A stretch of 64,000 nucleotides of DNA from Pseudobythopirellula maris (GCF_007859945.1 NZ_SJPQ01000004.1:124001-188000), one strand, 5' to 3'. Shown: positions 14,713 through 24,592, counted from the first letter of the stretch. Made by a program: numbers and translations. The notes: generated by a model from the sequence alone, not told the origin.

Positions 14713-16098
14713 GTGCCGCCCCGCCCCTCGACTGACAAGCTCCGCAAAGGCGCCCGGCTCGGCAAGTACCGCGTCGAGCGCAAGCTCGGCGACGGCGGAT
14801 TCGCCACGGTCTACCGGGCTTACGACACGCTCGAGGGGCAGCGTGTGGCGCTGAAGATCCCCAACAAGTCGGTGCTCGACGCCGAGGCCGAGGCCGACTT
14901 CCTCAAGGAGATCCGCCTGGCGGCCAAGTTGCGCCACCCCCACATCATGCCGCTCAAGTCGGCCGACACGATCGACGGGCGGTACGTCTTGGCCTACCCG
15001 CTCGGCGAGAAGTCGCTGGCCGACCGGCTGCAGTCGCGGCTCTCGCTCGCCAAGGCGCTCGAGTTCGCCGAGCAGATGACCGCCGCCGTGGCCCACGCCC
15101 ACTCCGAACGCGTGATCCACTGCGACATCAAGCCGGAGAACTTCATCATCACGCCCGACGGGCTGATGCTCACCGACTTCGGCATCGCGATCGTCGCCCT
15201 GCGCACGGTGCGCGGCTCCGGCTCGGGCACCGTGGGCTACTGCGCCCCGGAGCAGGCGATGGGCAAGCCGTCGTTCCGCAGCGACGTCTTCTCGCTCGGC
15301 CTGGTGATTTACCGGATGCTCGCCGGCGTGCTGCCGGAGTACCCGTTCACGTGGCCGCCGCCGGGCGTCGAGCGGATGAAACGCAAGGTCCACGCCGACC
15401 TGCTGACGGTCCTGCGCCGCGCGATCGACCTCGACCCCAAACGCCGCTACGCGTCGGCCGCCCCGATGCTCACCGCCCTGCGCAGCGCGGCGCGCAAGAG
15501 CCTCTCGACCGGCCGCACGGCGGGGAGCGCGCGGGCCAAAGCGACCCGCCGACGCACCTCGACCCACACCTCGAGCATCGGCTGGCAAGAGGTGCAATGG
15601 CGGCACTACCTGCGGCTGTTCGGCAAGGCGCTCGGCGGCCATTGCCCCTGCACCTCTTGCGGCGCGCCGGTGGCCGAGGCGATGGCCGCCTGCCCGTGGT
15701 GCGGCGTCGCCCGCAAGAAGCACAAAGGCCCCACGGTGTTGCCCACCGTCTGCCCGCGTTGCGACCGCGGCCTGAAGGCCGACTGGCGTTACTGCCCGTG
15801 GTGCTTCGGCGCCGGCTTCGAGCCGGAGTCCGACCGACCGCTCGCCGACAAGCTCGCGACGGGCAAGTGCGCGAACGCCTCGTGCGATCGCAAGCAGCTC
15901 CGCCCCTTCATGCGATACTGCCCCTGGTGCCGCACCAAGGTGCGTAAGAAATGGAAGCTCGAGCCCGCCAGCGACGACCACCCCAAAAGCAAGTGCCCTC
16001 GCTGCGCGTGCGGCGTGGCCGTCGGGTTTTGGGGGTGGTGCCCGTGGTGCGGCAAGCAACTCGATAAAACCCTCGGTTTGCACCGTACGAAATCTTAA
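14713..16098 (+). CDS. Ser/Thr protein kinase with four zinc ribbons
   Basis: A 461-residue Hanks-type kinase. Residues ~16-270 are the kinase fold: glycine loop LGDGGFATVYRAYD, VALKIPN with the ATP Lys, catalytic loop VIHCDIKPENF, DFGIA, and APEQ. The usual HRD is HCD, so the kinase is of non-RD type and may not need activation-loop phosphorylation. A basic linker follows, then four cysteine pairs of C-x2-C form: CTSCG with CPWCG, CPRCDRG with CPWC, CANASC with CPWC, CPRCAC with CPWCG. These should form two to four zinc ribbons, maybe for partner or nucleic-acid binding. No membrane helix is seen. GTG at 14713 is used as the start. A PP2C phosphatase gene follows, so the pair probably acts on the same substrates. 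Confidence 0.85.
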   Translation: MPPRPSTDKLRKGARLGKYRVERKLGDGGFATVYRAYDTLEGQRVALKIPNKSVLDAEAEADFLKEIRLAAKLRHPHIMPLKSADTIDGRYVLAYPLGEKSLADRLQSRLSLAKALEFAEQMTAAVAHAHSERVIHCDIKPENFIITPDGLMLTDFGIAIVALRTVRGSGSGTVGYCAPEQAMGKPSFRSDVFSLGLVIYRMLAGVLPEYPFTWPPPGVERMKRKVHADLLTVLRRAIDLDPKRRYASAAPMLTALRSAARKSLSTGRTAGSARAKATRRRTSTHTSSIGWQEVQWRHYLRLFGKALGGHCPCTSCGAPVAEAMAACPWCGVARKKHKGPTVLPTVCPRCDRGLKADWRYCPWCFGAGFEPESDRPLADKLATGKCANASCDRKQLRPFMRYCPWCRTKVRKKWKLEPASDDHPKSKCPRCACGVAVGFWGWCPWCGKQLDKTLGLHRTKS

Positions 16099-16203
16099 TA
16101 AGCCGTGATTCCGCCCGCCCGCAGTCCACCCGCTATGAGGCATGATTGTTAAGATCACGCGACGGTCACGCCGCTTGGTCGCGAATCGTTCCCCGACTAA
16201 TCT

Positions 16204-17088
16204 TTGCCAGCCCAACGCGTCGCCCCGCACGGCAAGCAGCCAGCCATTTTGACGACCTGTACTGAACCGACGCTCTGCCTCGCCGCGACCATGGACGCGC
16301 CGGAGTCGACGCGCGCCATGGGTGGCGAGGTCGTATACTTCTCGACGCGTTGCCCCGACAAGCCGTCGCCCAACGAAGACGCCCTGGCGGTGCTGCCCGG
16401 GCCGGCCGACGCGGCTTGGACCGGAGGCGTGCTCGCCGTCTCCGACGGCCTGGGGGGCGAGGCCGCCGGCGAGGCTGCATCTCGGCTCACGGTCGAGACA
16501 CTCCGCGACGAGGTCGGCCGGATCGCCCTGACCGGCTCGCCGCTCCGCGGCGCGATTCTTGACGGCATCGAGCGGGCCAACCAGCAGGTCATCGCCCTGG
16601 GCGTCGGCGCCGCCGCCACACTGGCCGCCGCCGAGGTGGTCGACGGCTTCGTGCGGCCCTACCACGTGGGCGACAGCCAGATCTTGGTCGTTGGTCAGCG
16701 CGGCCGGGTGAAGCTGCTCACCGTGGCCCACGCCCCGGTGGCGCAGGCTGTGGAGGCGGGCGTGCTGTGCGACCAGGAGGCGATGCACCACGACGAGCGG
16801 CACGTCGTGTCGAACGTTGTCGGCTGGTCGGAGATGCGGATCGAGATCGGCCCCACGCACCGCCTCGCGCCGCGCGACACGCTGCTGCTGGCGACCGACG
16901 GCCTGTTCGACAACCTGCACGTGGCCGAGGTCGTTGAGCGCATCCGCAAGGGATCGCTCCCGAAGGCGATCACCGGTTTGGTAGAAGAGGCCCGCCGCCG
17001 GATGGACGACTCTCTCGAAGAAGCGACGGGGCTCACGCCGAGCAAGCCGGATGACCTGACGGTTGTTGCTTTTCGTTTGGATGCTTGA
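16204..17088 (+). CDS. PP2C-type protein phosphatase
   Basis: A metal-dependent Ser/Thr phosphatase of the PPM family. Motifs seen: NEDALAV and SDGLGGEAAGE with the metal-binding Asp, VGDSQILVVGQRG, LLLATDGLFDN, and the final PDDLTVVAF. The frame opens with TTG at 16204, but the first ATG (16291, MDAPESTRAMGGEV) lies just before the conserved core and may be the real start, giving 265 residues. It directly follows the zinc-ribbon kinase (105-base gap) and probably reverses its action. It lacks membrane helices and sensory domains. Confidence 0.8.
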   Translation: MPAQRVAPHGKQPAILTTCTEPTLCLAATMDAPESTRAMGGEVVYFSTRCPDKPSPNEDALAVLPGPADAAWTGGVLAVSDGLGGEAAGEAASRLTVETLRDEVGRIALTGSPLRGAILDGIERANQQVIALGVGAAATLAAAEVVDGFVRPYHVGDSQILVVGQRGRVKLLTVAHAPVAQAVEAGVLCDQEAMHHDERHVVSNVVGWSEMRIEIGPTHRLAPRDTLLLATDGLFDNLHVAEVVERIRKGSLPKAITGLVEEARRRMDDSLEEATGLTPSKPDDLTVVAFRLDA

Positions 17089-17635
17089 TCGCGTTAGGCT
17101 TTGGCGTGGTTGGTTCTGACTGCCGCGCGGCCAATAGTTTTTCAGAAACGCACGGTGGAATCGTCCGCAGAAAAGTTTCCCGCCTGGATAGCGGCGCCGA
17201 TGTCCCAATCGACGCAGCCGCGACGGCTAGAACGGCGAGAAAGGTCTGCGAAATCGCAGCGGCGGGCGGGGCGATACACCCCTGCGGCGCCCAATTATCT
17301 TTGTAGCAGCCGTTTCACCTAATTTCGACAATCGCTTTTGGCCGCGCGCGCAGCAGCGATTCTTGGCCGTTCGCGATTTTGTCGTAAGCCGCCGTCGCTG
17401 CTTGGTTTAGTGCGGCGTGGCGGCCGTCGTTTGAGGGGCTGGGAACGCGGCGGTTTTTCCCGCCGGCGGATTTGAGCGCCCCGTCCCGTCGGGCGCCATG
17501 TGCGCCGTTTTGTGGGGCGGCGTGCAGACCTGGCGGTCGATCCTCATTACGCTCGGGGGGTCTCGCGCCGCGTTCGGCGCTCGTTTTTCTACGCTGCTTC
17601 TCAATCACGCTTATCAACTCCTCGGGCGATCTTTC
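17089..17635. other. Gene-free stretch
   Basis: No convincing reading frame is present. Base content is a little lower in GC than nearby genes and no hairpin with T tract was found. The reading frame of the following gene remains open back to 17498, but the translated sequence there has no signal-peptide or domain character. This region may hold the promoter of the rhamnosidase. Confidence 0.4.
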
Positions 17636-20260
17636 ATGCAACGGCTATGTCCTTCTTTCTTGCGCCCCGCTTTCTTGCTCGTCGTGGCGACGTTCCTGGC
17701 CGCCTGCGGGGCCGGTGATGCGTACGCCCAGCCCGCCCACTCGCTCACGGTGGGCGAAGGGTTTGTCAGCCCGCTCGGCTTCCACGACGCCACGCCGCGG
17801 TTCTCATGGAAGCTGCCCGCGGGCGCCGAACGGCAAACCGCTTACCGCCTAGAGGTCGTCGCCGATGGCGACCGCTGGGAGAGTGGTTGGGTCGAGTCGC
17901 CGCGATCGGTCTTCGTCGAGTACGGCGGCCGGCCGCTCCGTTCGGGCGAGCGGGTGCGATGGCGGGTGCAGGTGCGCGACGAGCAAGGCGAAGAGCGCCC
18001 CTGGAGTGAGCGGGCCGAGCTGGAGACCGGGCTGCTCTCCGCGGAGGATTGGCAAGCACATTGGATCCACCCGGCGGGGGAGATCGACCCCCATCAAGAG
18101 CGCGTCGCCTGGCTGCGGCGTGTCGTTTCGCTGGGGGGCGAGGTCGCCCGCGCGAGGCTGCACGTCACGGCGCGAGGCGTCTTTCAGGTGGAGATCAACG
18201 GCGAGCGTGTCGGCCGCGACCACTTCGCCAACGGCTGGACCTCCTACGAGAAGCGGCTCGACACACTGACTTACGATGTGACCGAGCAGCTGCGCTCGGG
18301 AGAGAACACACTGCGGGCGATGCTCGGCACGGGCTGGTACGCGGGCAAGCTCGGCTGGCGGAACAAGGTCGCCCATTACGGCCGGCGGCCCGAGTTCCTC
18401 TGCCAGCTGGAGATCGAGCTGGCGGACGGCAAGGAGCTGACGGTCGTCTCGGACGGCGAGTGGCAGGGGACCTACGACGGGCCGGTACTGAGCTCCAGCC
18501 TGTACGACGGCGAGCGGCACGACGCCCGGCGGGCGGTCGAGGGGTGGGCGCCGGTCGTGGCGAACGCCGAGCTCGGCCCGGCGCGGCTCACCCCCAAGCC
18601 GCTGGCGCCGGTCCGAGTGGTCGAGGAGCTCTCGCCCCAACAGATCACCGAGCCGGCCCCCGGCAAGTTCGTCTTTGACCTGGGGCAGAACATGGTCGGC
18701 TGCGCGCGGATCAGCGTGCCGACCGAGCAGGGCGAGACCATCACGCTGCGGACCTCCGAGATGCTCAAGGCCGACGGCACGCTCTACACCGAGGCGTACC
18801 GCACGGCCGAGTCGACCGACCGCTACACGGCCGCCGAGACGGGCCGCATCGAGTGGCGCCCCTCGTTCACGTTCCACGGTTTCCGCTACGTCGAGCTGAG
18901 CGGCTTGCCCGCGGGCGCCGAGCCCCAGGCCTCGTGGGTGAGCGGCCTGGTGATGCACAGCGACCTCGATCGGGTCGGCCGCTTCGACTCGTCGCACGCC
19001 AAATTGAACCAGCTGCAGAGCAACATCGTTTGGGGCCAGCGCGGCAACTTCCTCGACATCCCGACCGACTGCCCGCAGCGCGACGAGCGGCTCGGCTGGA
19101 CCGGCGACGCCCAGGTTTTCTGCCCGACCTCGATGTTCAACTACGACAGCCACGCCTTCTGGAAGAGCTGGCTCGGCTCGATGCGAGACGACCAGTTCGA
19201 CGACGGCCGCATCCCGCACGTCGTACCCGACGTGCTCGGCAATGGGGGCAGCCCCGGCTGGATGGACGCCGCCGTCGTCATCCCCTGGGAGGTCTACGTC
19301 CGCACCGGCGACACCGAGCTGCTGGCCGACAATTTACCCATGATGGAGCGGCTCGTCGGCTGGTACCGCTCGCAGTCGACCGACGGGCGGATCACCGAGA
19401 TCAAGTCTTACGGCGATTGGCTGCAGCCCTACTCCGAGAGCAACAAGGGCGACACGCCGGCGGCGTTGATCGGCACGGCCTACTACGCCCGCTGCGCCGA
19501 CCTGCTGTCGCGGGCCGCCAAGATCGTCGGCCGCGACGACCTCGCCCGCCGCTACGCCGACGAGGCCGACCGGGTCAAAGCGGCCTTCGCCGGGCATTAC
19601 TTCGACTCGGAGGGGACGCTGCAGAACGCCCCGCCCACGCAAACGGCTTACCTGCTCGCCATCGCCTTTGAGCTCATCCCCAGCGAGCTGCACGGCCGGG
19701 CGGCGGAGCACGTGGTGCGTTTGGTCGGCGAGGCCGACGGCCACCTCCGGACCGGGTTCCTGGGGACCCCGCTGCTGGTCCGCACACTCGAAGAGCAGGG
19801 CTACCCGGAGCTCGCCTACGAGCTGCTGCTCAAGGAGAGCTACCCGTCGTGGTTCTACTCGATCAACCAAGGCGCCACGACCATGTGGGAGCGGTGGAAC
19901 AGCTACAGCCACGCGGACGGTTTTGGGAACGTGTCGATGAACTCGTTCAACCACTACGCTTACGGGGCGATCGGCCAATGGATGTACGAGCGGGTTGCCG
20001 GCCTGGCGCCCGACCCCGCGCACCCGGGCTACAAGCACTTTTTCGTCCGGCCGCTTGTCGACGGCTCGCTCGAATCGGCTGGCGTCGAGCTGGAAACGGC
20101 GTACGGCCTAGCGGCGAGCTCGTGGCAAAAAGAGGGCGGCCGCGTAACGATGCGAGTCGTGACGCCGCCCAACACGACCGCTACGATCGAGTTCCCCACC
20201 GATCGGGCGAGCGAAACGGTCGGCCCTGGCGAGCACGAGTTTGAGCTGGAGCTCGAGTGA
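17636..20260 (+). CDS. Alpha-L-rhamnosidase (GH78), secreted
   Basis: An exported glycosidase of 874 residues that releases terminal alpha-L-rhamnose from plant, algal or bacterial polysaccharides. The start at 17636 gives the signal peptide MQRLCPSFLRPAFLLVVATF with a Cys near 24 (AACGAG), so lipidation is possible. Domains in order: N-terminal beta domain opening at VGEGFVSPLGFHDATPRFSW; GH78 N domain (WIHPAGEIDP to YDGERHDARR); the (alpha/alpha)6 catalytic barrel with DCPQRDERLGWTGDAQVF and EVYVRTGDTELL; the C-terminal beta-sandwich. The acidic residues in DCPQRDER are the conserved catalytic region. A GH32-like gene lies downstream beyond three repeat elements, so they may share a substrate source but not a transcript. 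Confidence 0.9.
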   Translation: MQRLCPSFLRPAFLLVVATFLAACGAGDAYAQPAHSLTVGEGFVSPLGFHDATPRFSWKLPAGAERQTAYRLEVVADGDRWESGWVESPRSVFVEYGGRPLRSGERVRWRVQVRDEQGEERPWSERAELETGLLSAEDWQAHWIHPAGEIDPHQERVAWLRRVVSLGGEVARARLHVTARGVFQVEINGERVGRDHFANGWTSYEKRLDTLTYDVTEQLRSGENTLRAMLGTGWYAGKLGWRNKVAHYGRRPEFLCQLEIELADGKELTVVSDGEWQGTYDGPVLSSSLYDGERHDARRAVEGWAPVVANAELGPARLTPKPLAPVRVVEELSPQQITEPAPGKFVFDLGQNMVGCARISVPTEQGETITLRTSEMLKADGTLYTEAYRTAESTDRYTAAETGRIEWRPSFTFHGFRYVELSGLPAGAEPQASWVSGLVMHSDLDRVGRFDSSHAKLNQLQSNIVWGQRGNFLDIPTDCPQRDERLGWTGDAQVFCPTSMFNYDSHAFWKSWLGSMRDDQFDDGRIPHVVPDVLGNGGSPGWMDAAVVIPWEVYVRTGDTELLADNLPMMERLVGWYRSQSTDGRITEIKSYGDWLQPYSESNKGDTPAALIGTAYYARCADLLSRAAKIVGRDDLARRYADEADRVKAAFAGHYFDSEGTLQNAPPTQTAYLLAIAFELIPSELHGRAAEHVVRLVGEADGHLRTGFLGTPLLVRTLEEQGYPELAYELLLKESYPSWFYSINQGATTMWERWNSYSHADGFGNVSMNSFNHYAYGAIGQWMYERVAGLAPDPAHPGYKHFFVRPLVDGSLESAGVELETAYGLAASSWQKEGGRVTMRVVTPPNTTATIEFPTDRASETVGPGEHEFELELE

Positions 20261-20287
20261 TCGGACGCACCGGGTACCAGCCCATCG

Positions 20288-20838
20288 GGTAGCCCAGCTT
20301 CTTGAAGCTGGGTCGCCGCAGGCGACAAGAAGCCATTCTAGGGGCGCCGCGCCACGAGTCGGGTGAGCCATTGGTGATGCTTCTTGCGGCTTCGCCGCCC
20401 AGGTTCAAGAACCTGGGCTACCCAATCAATTGAGTATCTGGACGCACTGGGTATCGGGTACTCCGCAGGACGCCAGAGTAAAGGGTAGCCCATCGGGTAG
20501 CCCAGCTTCTTGAAGCTGGGTCGCCGCAGGCGCCAAGAAGCCATTCGAGGAGCGCCACGCCACGAGATGGGTGAGCCGTTGGTGATGCTTCTTGCGGCTT
20601 CGCCGCCCAGGTTCAAGAACCTGGGCTACCCAATCAATTGAGTAACTGGACGCACTGGGTATCGGGTACTCCGCAGGACGCCAGAGTAAAGGGTAGCCCA
20701 TCGGGTAGCCCAGCTTCTTGAAGCTGGGTCGCCGCAGGCGACAAGAAGCCATTCGAGGAGCGCCGCGTCACGAGTCGGGTGAGCCATTGGTGATGCTTCT
20801 TGCGGCTTCGCCGCCCAGGTTCAAGAACCTGGGCTATC
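20288..20838. repeat. Three tandem copies of a 136-bp palindromic element, period 208 bp
   Basis: Units at 20288-20423, 20496-20631 and 20704-20838. Each starts with GGTAGCCCAGCTTCTTGAAG and ends with the inverse CAAGAACCTGGGCTACC, so each can fold into a long hairpin. The two 72-bp spacers are almost identical to each other, so the array arose by duplication of the element plus spacer. The last unit ends just before the next gene. Confidence 0.9.
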
Positions 20839-20844
20839 CGGTTG

Positions 20845-22593
20845 ATGAAAAAGTTTGGTGATCCGTTGGGTTCGTTTTTCGTAGACCCGCATGAGGTGGG
20901 GGGCGGTGCGACGCCCGCCGAACCGCGGTCGATCTCGTCGGCGCGACTAGCTAGACTGGGGGGCTTACCACCCCCCGCGCTCCCCACCAGTGATCAGTCC
21001 ACCGTGTTCACCGAGGCCGAAGGCACCCGCAAGGCGATCGGCGACGTCGACGTCTTTTACCACGAGGGCCTCTACCACCTGTTTCACCTGGTTCTGCCGA
21101 ACCACGACTTCATCGCCCACGCGGTGAGCACCGACGCGATCAACTGGCGGCGGGTGAACAACGCCCTGTTTATCGGCGACCCCGGGTCGTGGGACGACCT
21201 GATGCTGTGGACCATGGCCGTGTCGCCCGACCCGCACGTGAAGGGGCGCTGGCGGATGTTCTACACCGGGCTCTCGCGCCGCGAGCAGGGGAACATCCAG
21301 CGGATCGGCCTCGCCGTGAGCGACGATCTCTATCACTGGCAGAAGACGCCGGTCGACTGGACCGACCACCGCGGGCCGAACGACCCGGAGCTGGTGCTCA
21401 AGGCTCGGGAGCTCGCCCTGGAGCAGCCGACCAGCTGCCGCCACGCGAAGATCGATCCCGAGAGCAACTTCCCGTTGGAGGCCGACCCCGCTTACTACGA
21501 GTCGTCGCTCGACGAGGGGCGTGAGTGGGTCAGCTTCCGCGACCCGTACTACTACCGCGAAGGGGGCCGCGGCTGGCTGATCATGGCCGCCCGCATGAAG
21601 GAGGGGCCGGTCGTGCGACGCGGCTGCGTGGGGCAAATGGAAGAGACGTCGCCGGGCAAGTTCACCCCGCAGCCCGCGCTGCACCACCCGGGGCTGTACG
21701 ACGACGTCGAGGTGCCGAACCTGCTGAAGATCGAGGGCGAGTACTACCTGATCGGCTCGCTCAGAGAAGACGCCAAGATCCGCTACTGGCACACCGACCG
21801 CATCGGCTCGCCGTGGCGGAGCTACCACGACAACGTGCTGTTGGCCCAGGGCAACTACGCGGGGCGCATCTGCCAGGACGAGCACGGCTGGCTGATGTGG
21901 AACTTCTTCACGCTGGGGGGGCCCGACCGCACGACGCACAACATGATGCCGCCGCCCAAGCGGCTGGTGCGGACCGAGGGGGGGCTGCTGCGCGCCAACA
22001 CGTTCGAGGGCCTCGACCGCTGGGTCGGCGAGCGGGTCGAGACCCGCTGCGTGCGGCCGCTGCGCCAGGACGCCTCGACCGACGAGCATTGCTCGGTCGA
22101 CGGGAACGAGTTGGACCTCTCCTGCGAGGCGGGCTTCCAGGCGTTCGTGTTCGACGGCGTGATGTCGTCGGCCCGGCTGCGGGCGAAGATCGACCTGGAG
22201 GGCCTGGGCAAGTGCGGCTTGGTCTTCCGTGTCGACCCCGAGACGCACGACGGCTACTACCTGTCGCTCGACTTGCTCAAAGGCGTGGCGCAGCTCCGCG
22301 CCTGGCGGACCGGCCCGCCCGGCAGCGGCGAGCACATGATGCAGTTCCAGGCCCTGCAAGGGGGCAACTGGCACGTCGAGACGCCCGGCGAGGCGGAGAT
22401 GCAGCTGATCGCCTTTGGCAACTACCTGGAGCTCTCGGTCGACGGCCGGGTGATCCTCACCCTGGCCGACGGCACGTTCGAGGAGGGCTGCTTCGGCGTC
22501 TACCTCGAGTCGGCGAAGATGCGCTTGCACGACGTCGAACTGCGGCGGATGCGCGAGCCGAAGCAATCGACCGAGCATCTGGTGACCGGCTGA
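20845..22593 (+). CDS. GH32/GH43-like five-bladed propeller protein with C-terminal sugar-binding domain
   Basis: About 582 residues if started at ATG 20845; a GTG at 21004 ([19 protein letters not shown]) may be the true start because the first 50 residues are low-complexity and the domain begins there. The core has [43 protein letters not shown] and [11 protein letters not shown], the blade pattern of GH32/GH43/GH117-type hydrolases, including an Asp at the start of blade 1 and an R-D-P motif. The last ~180 residues are a concanavalin-like beta-sandwich ([20 protein letters not shown]), as in GH32 enzymes. No signal peptide is visible in either version, so a cytoplasmic place is possible. 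Substrate unknown. Confidence 0.6.
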   Translation: MKKFGDPLGSFFVDPHEVGGGATPAEPRSISSARLARLGGLPPPALPTSDQSTVFTEAEGTRKAIGDVDVFYHEGLYHLFHLVLPNHDFIAHAVSTDAINWRRVNNALFIGDPGSWDDLMLWTMAVSPDPHVKGRWRMFYTGLSRREQGNIQRIGLAVSDDLYHWQKTPVDWTDHRGPNDPELVLKARELALEQPTSCRHAKIDPESNFPLEADPAYYESSLDEGREWVSFRDPYYYREGGRGWLIMAARMKEGPVVRRGCVGQMEETSPGKFTPQPALHHPGLYDDVEVPNLLKIEGEYYLIGSLREDAKIRYWHTDRIGSPWRSYHDNVLLAQGNYAGRICQDEHGWLMWNFFTLGGPDRTTHNMMPPPKRLVRTEGGLLRANTFEGLDRWVGERVETRCVRPLRQDASTDEHCSVDGNELDLSCEAGFQAFVFDGVMSSARLRAKIDLEGLGKCGLVFRVDPETHDGYYLSLDLLKGVAQLRAWRTGPPGSGEHMMQFQALQGGNWHVETPGEAEMQLIAFGNYLELSVDGRVILTLADGTFEEGCFGVYLESAKMRLHDVELRRMREPKQSTEHLVTG

Positions 22594-23304
22594 GCCACGA
22601 CAGGGCAGGGCAGGGCAGGCAGGGCGGGGATCGGCCTGTTGATTCCTCCCGCGGACTTTAGCTCTGGACATTGCACTCTTATCGCGGACTTCCTGCTCTG
22701 CGCAAACTTAATAGGCTGGGCAAGGTGGCGTCCCCCGCGGGCGGGTTTTCCCTCGCCGGCTGGCGCTTTGGGCCGTTGCTCTTCTTCTGTCCCGGCTGGT
22801 AGTGGGGCGATCAGCGGGCTGCTTTGTGGATGACCGAATGGCCGGGCGGCGAGCGGGCCGCCGACAGGATCGTTGGGTGGCCCACGATGCATTCTATTGA
22901 AATCTTGTCAGCAGCTTTCGTCGCGGGCGACTCTCGACGGCACGCAAGACAAGGCTTTTTGTCGGGCTTTGCGACTCAAGGCTCAGAGATCATGGCCGCT
23001 AGCGGGCAGTGATCGGCCGATTTCGTTCTGTCGGGGGACGGTGTGGCGCCGCGATTGCTTTACAGCTTTCAGAGTCGCTCCGCGCGAGTGCGGGGGGCCG
23101 CCCTCTCTTCTCTCTAATCGGAACAGCTGCATCTCCCCCAAGAACTGCCCACGAAGTCCCGGAACAATACTCCCCGTTACCACCGCCCCCGTTTCGGGCC
23201 TCTCTGTGTAGACGGGTGTCGAGCACAAAGTCCCAGCGATCCGTACGGATGCGGCAGTGGTCGGCGTCCCACCCCAAGACCTTCCCAACGGAGGGATACT
23301 CCCC
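22594..23304. other. Gene-free stretch with short G-rich repeat
   Basis: It begins with a GGGCAGGGCAGGGCAG run (about 22602-22625), related to that at 13110. The several short open frames on both strands show no domain, no start signal and no codon bias. The last 100 bases should contain the promoter of the following gene; no clear -35/-10 pair was found. Confidence 0.4.
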
Positions 23305-23781
23305 ATGATCGATTCATCCACGCTACCGCCCACGCTCCTTTCGGATCGACCCACCGCTCGACCCACCACCCTGCGGCGCCACACCGACACCCGCCTGCAC
23401 ACCGTGCTGAGAGGCAACGCTTTGCCGCTGGGCGACGCGTTTGAACTCGTGCCGCTCAAGCTCAGCAGCCGCCGCGAAGAGGTGGTCTTTGCTATCCGCT
23501 CACGGCCCGGCCGTGATGGCCAGAAGAGCTCGGCTACGATCGACTGCCCCGGACACTACGTGTCGGGCCGCGACGGGCGTTTCTTGCTGCTGGAGAGGAA
23601 GGCGGGTAAGTCGTTCCTCGTGAACCAGCGGTACCGCGTGCAGGTGCTGCGTGTGCTCTCGCACAGCGTGCGGATCGTGGTCGACGACGAGCGCGGCCGC
23701 CGCGATCAAGACTTCCAGTGCAACGCTAGCTACGGCGCCAGCGACTGGCGCCCGCGGCGCGGCGGCTCGGGCATCGCCTGA
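23305..23781 (+). CDS. Possible tandem CsrA-like barrel protein
   Basis: A 158-residue protein starting MIDSSTLPPTLLSDRPTARP at 23305. No close family is recognised. Residues 92-131 (FLLLERKAGKSFLVN, then YRVQVLRVLSHSVRIVVD) follow the CsrA pattern: L-V-L-x-R-K-x-G-E at the first strand, then I-x-V-x-V-L-x-V, then V-x-I-x-I. Residues 31-65 (LRGNALPLGDAFELVPLKL, then EEVVFAI) show the same spacing, so the protein may be two CsrA-like units in one chain. CsrA binds GGA in mRNA leaders; the key R44 of enterobacterial CsrA is not kept at the expected place. The annotation as CsrA-like is a hypothesis. A DksA-like gene faces it 49 bases away. Confidence 0.5.
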   Translation: MIDSSTLPPTLLSDRPTARPTTLRRHTDTRLHTVLRGNALPLGDAFELVPLKLSSRREEVVFAIRSRPGRDGQKSSATIDCPGHYVSGRDGRFLLLERKAGKSFLVNQRYRVQVLRVLSHSVRIVVDDERGRRDQDFQCNASYGASDWRPRRGGSGIA

Positions 23782-23830
23782 GCAGCCGGCCGCTGAGCGG
23801 GCTCTAGATTCTGAACTACTGAGAAGAGCT

Positions 23831-24187
23831 TCAGCCGGTAGCCTCTTGCTCGCACGCGATGCAGTGTGCGGCGTACGGCACGGCGTCGAGGCGCTCTGCG
23901 GATATCTCTTCACCGCAGCGCGTGCAGCGGCCATACTCGCCCGCTTCGATCCGAGCGAGCGCCTCCTCGGTCTGCTGCAGAATCAGACGGTGCGAAGCGA
24001 CTTCTTGCAACCGCATCGCGGCCCCCTCGGAGTCGTGGTCGCCGGGGTGGCTCGGGGCGCTCACGCGGTCGCCCGGCGTGTTGACGCACTGGGCCGATTC
24101 TTCCCGCAGCCTGGTCAGCTCACGATTGAGCCGCAGCAGATCACGCTCCAAGTGTGTGCGTTGGTCTTCGATTTGAGTTGTGGTCAT
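23831..24187 (-). CDS. TraR/DksA-type zinc-finger protein
   Basis: A 118-residue protein with an N-terminal coiled coil (residues ~1-45 and 60-85) and a C4 zinc finger CTRC-x17-CIAC near the C terminus (YGRCTRCGEEISAERLDAV). This layout is that of DksA and TraR, which enter the RNA polymerase secondary channel and, with ppGpp, reset initiation. The coiled-coil tip (PGDHDSEGAA) has acidic residues, as in active DksA, although spacing differs. It converges with the CsrA-like gene and is read from the same direction as the small secreted protein at 24592, with a 96-base gap. Confidence 0.85.
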   Translation of the reverse strand: MTTTQIEDQRTHLERDLLRLNRELTRLREESAQCVNTPGDRVSAPSHPGDHDSEGAAMRLQEVASHRLILQQTEEALARIEAGEYGRCTRCGEEISAERLDAVPYAAHCIACEQEATG

Positions 24188-24283
24188 GGTGTTGATCTCT
24201 TTGTGGTGGGTTCGATTTCTGGGGATGAGCGCCGCCCTGAGCCGCGATCGACGCGGATGCGCCGACCGCGGCGGGGGCTAGGT

Positions 24284-24592
24284 TCACCGCCAGTTGCGAT
24301 AGCGGTAGCGCTGCCCGAAGATCGGCGTGCGGTAGTTGTCGCGCAGGATGCCGCGACGGTAGGGACGCACGCCCCGGTAGCGATAAGGGGAGTAGTCGCG
24401 GTAGCCGCCACGTCCGAGGTAGTTTCCACGTCCGTAGTAGGGAGACCCGGCGCCCCACGTAACGCTCACACCCGGGCCGGGGGAGTAGCGGAAAGCCTGT
24501 GCTTGCGCCCGTTCAGTGACGCAAGCGAACAACGCGGCCATTGAGAAGACAAGGGCCGTGGCCATGGTGGGTAGGAGTCGAGAAGTCTTCAT
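24284..24592 (-). CDS. Small secreted Arg/Tyr/Gly-rich protein
   Basis: A 102-residue protein with a signal peptide (MKTSRLLPTMATALVFSMAA, cleavage around AQAQA). The mature part is very basic and aromatic: repeated YGRGNYLGRGGYRDYSPYRY patterns. Three ATG codons stand in a row (24598, 24595, 24592); the last is used. No family recognised. Such Tyr/Arg/Gly-rich small exported proteins may bind the cell envelope or polyanions, but no function can be claimed. Confidence 0.6.
   Translation of the reverse strand: MKTSRLLPTMATALVFSMAALFACVTERAQAQAFRYSPGPGVSVTWGAGSPYYGRGNYLGRGGYRDYSPYRYRGVRPYRRGILRDNYRTPIFGQRYRYRNWR

Noticed and set aside
17498-17635. N-terminal extension of the rhamnosidase
   Set aside because: The added 46 residues have no domain and would hide the clear signal peptide at 17636.
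22639-23211. Several short frames in the gap before the CsrA-like gene
   Set aside because: Mutually overlapping on both strands, no start context, no recognisable fold.
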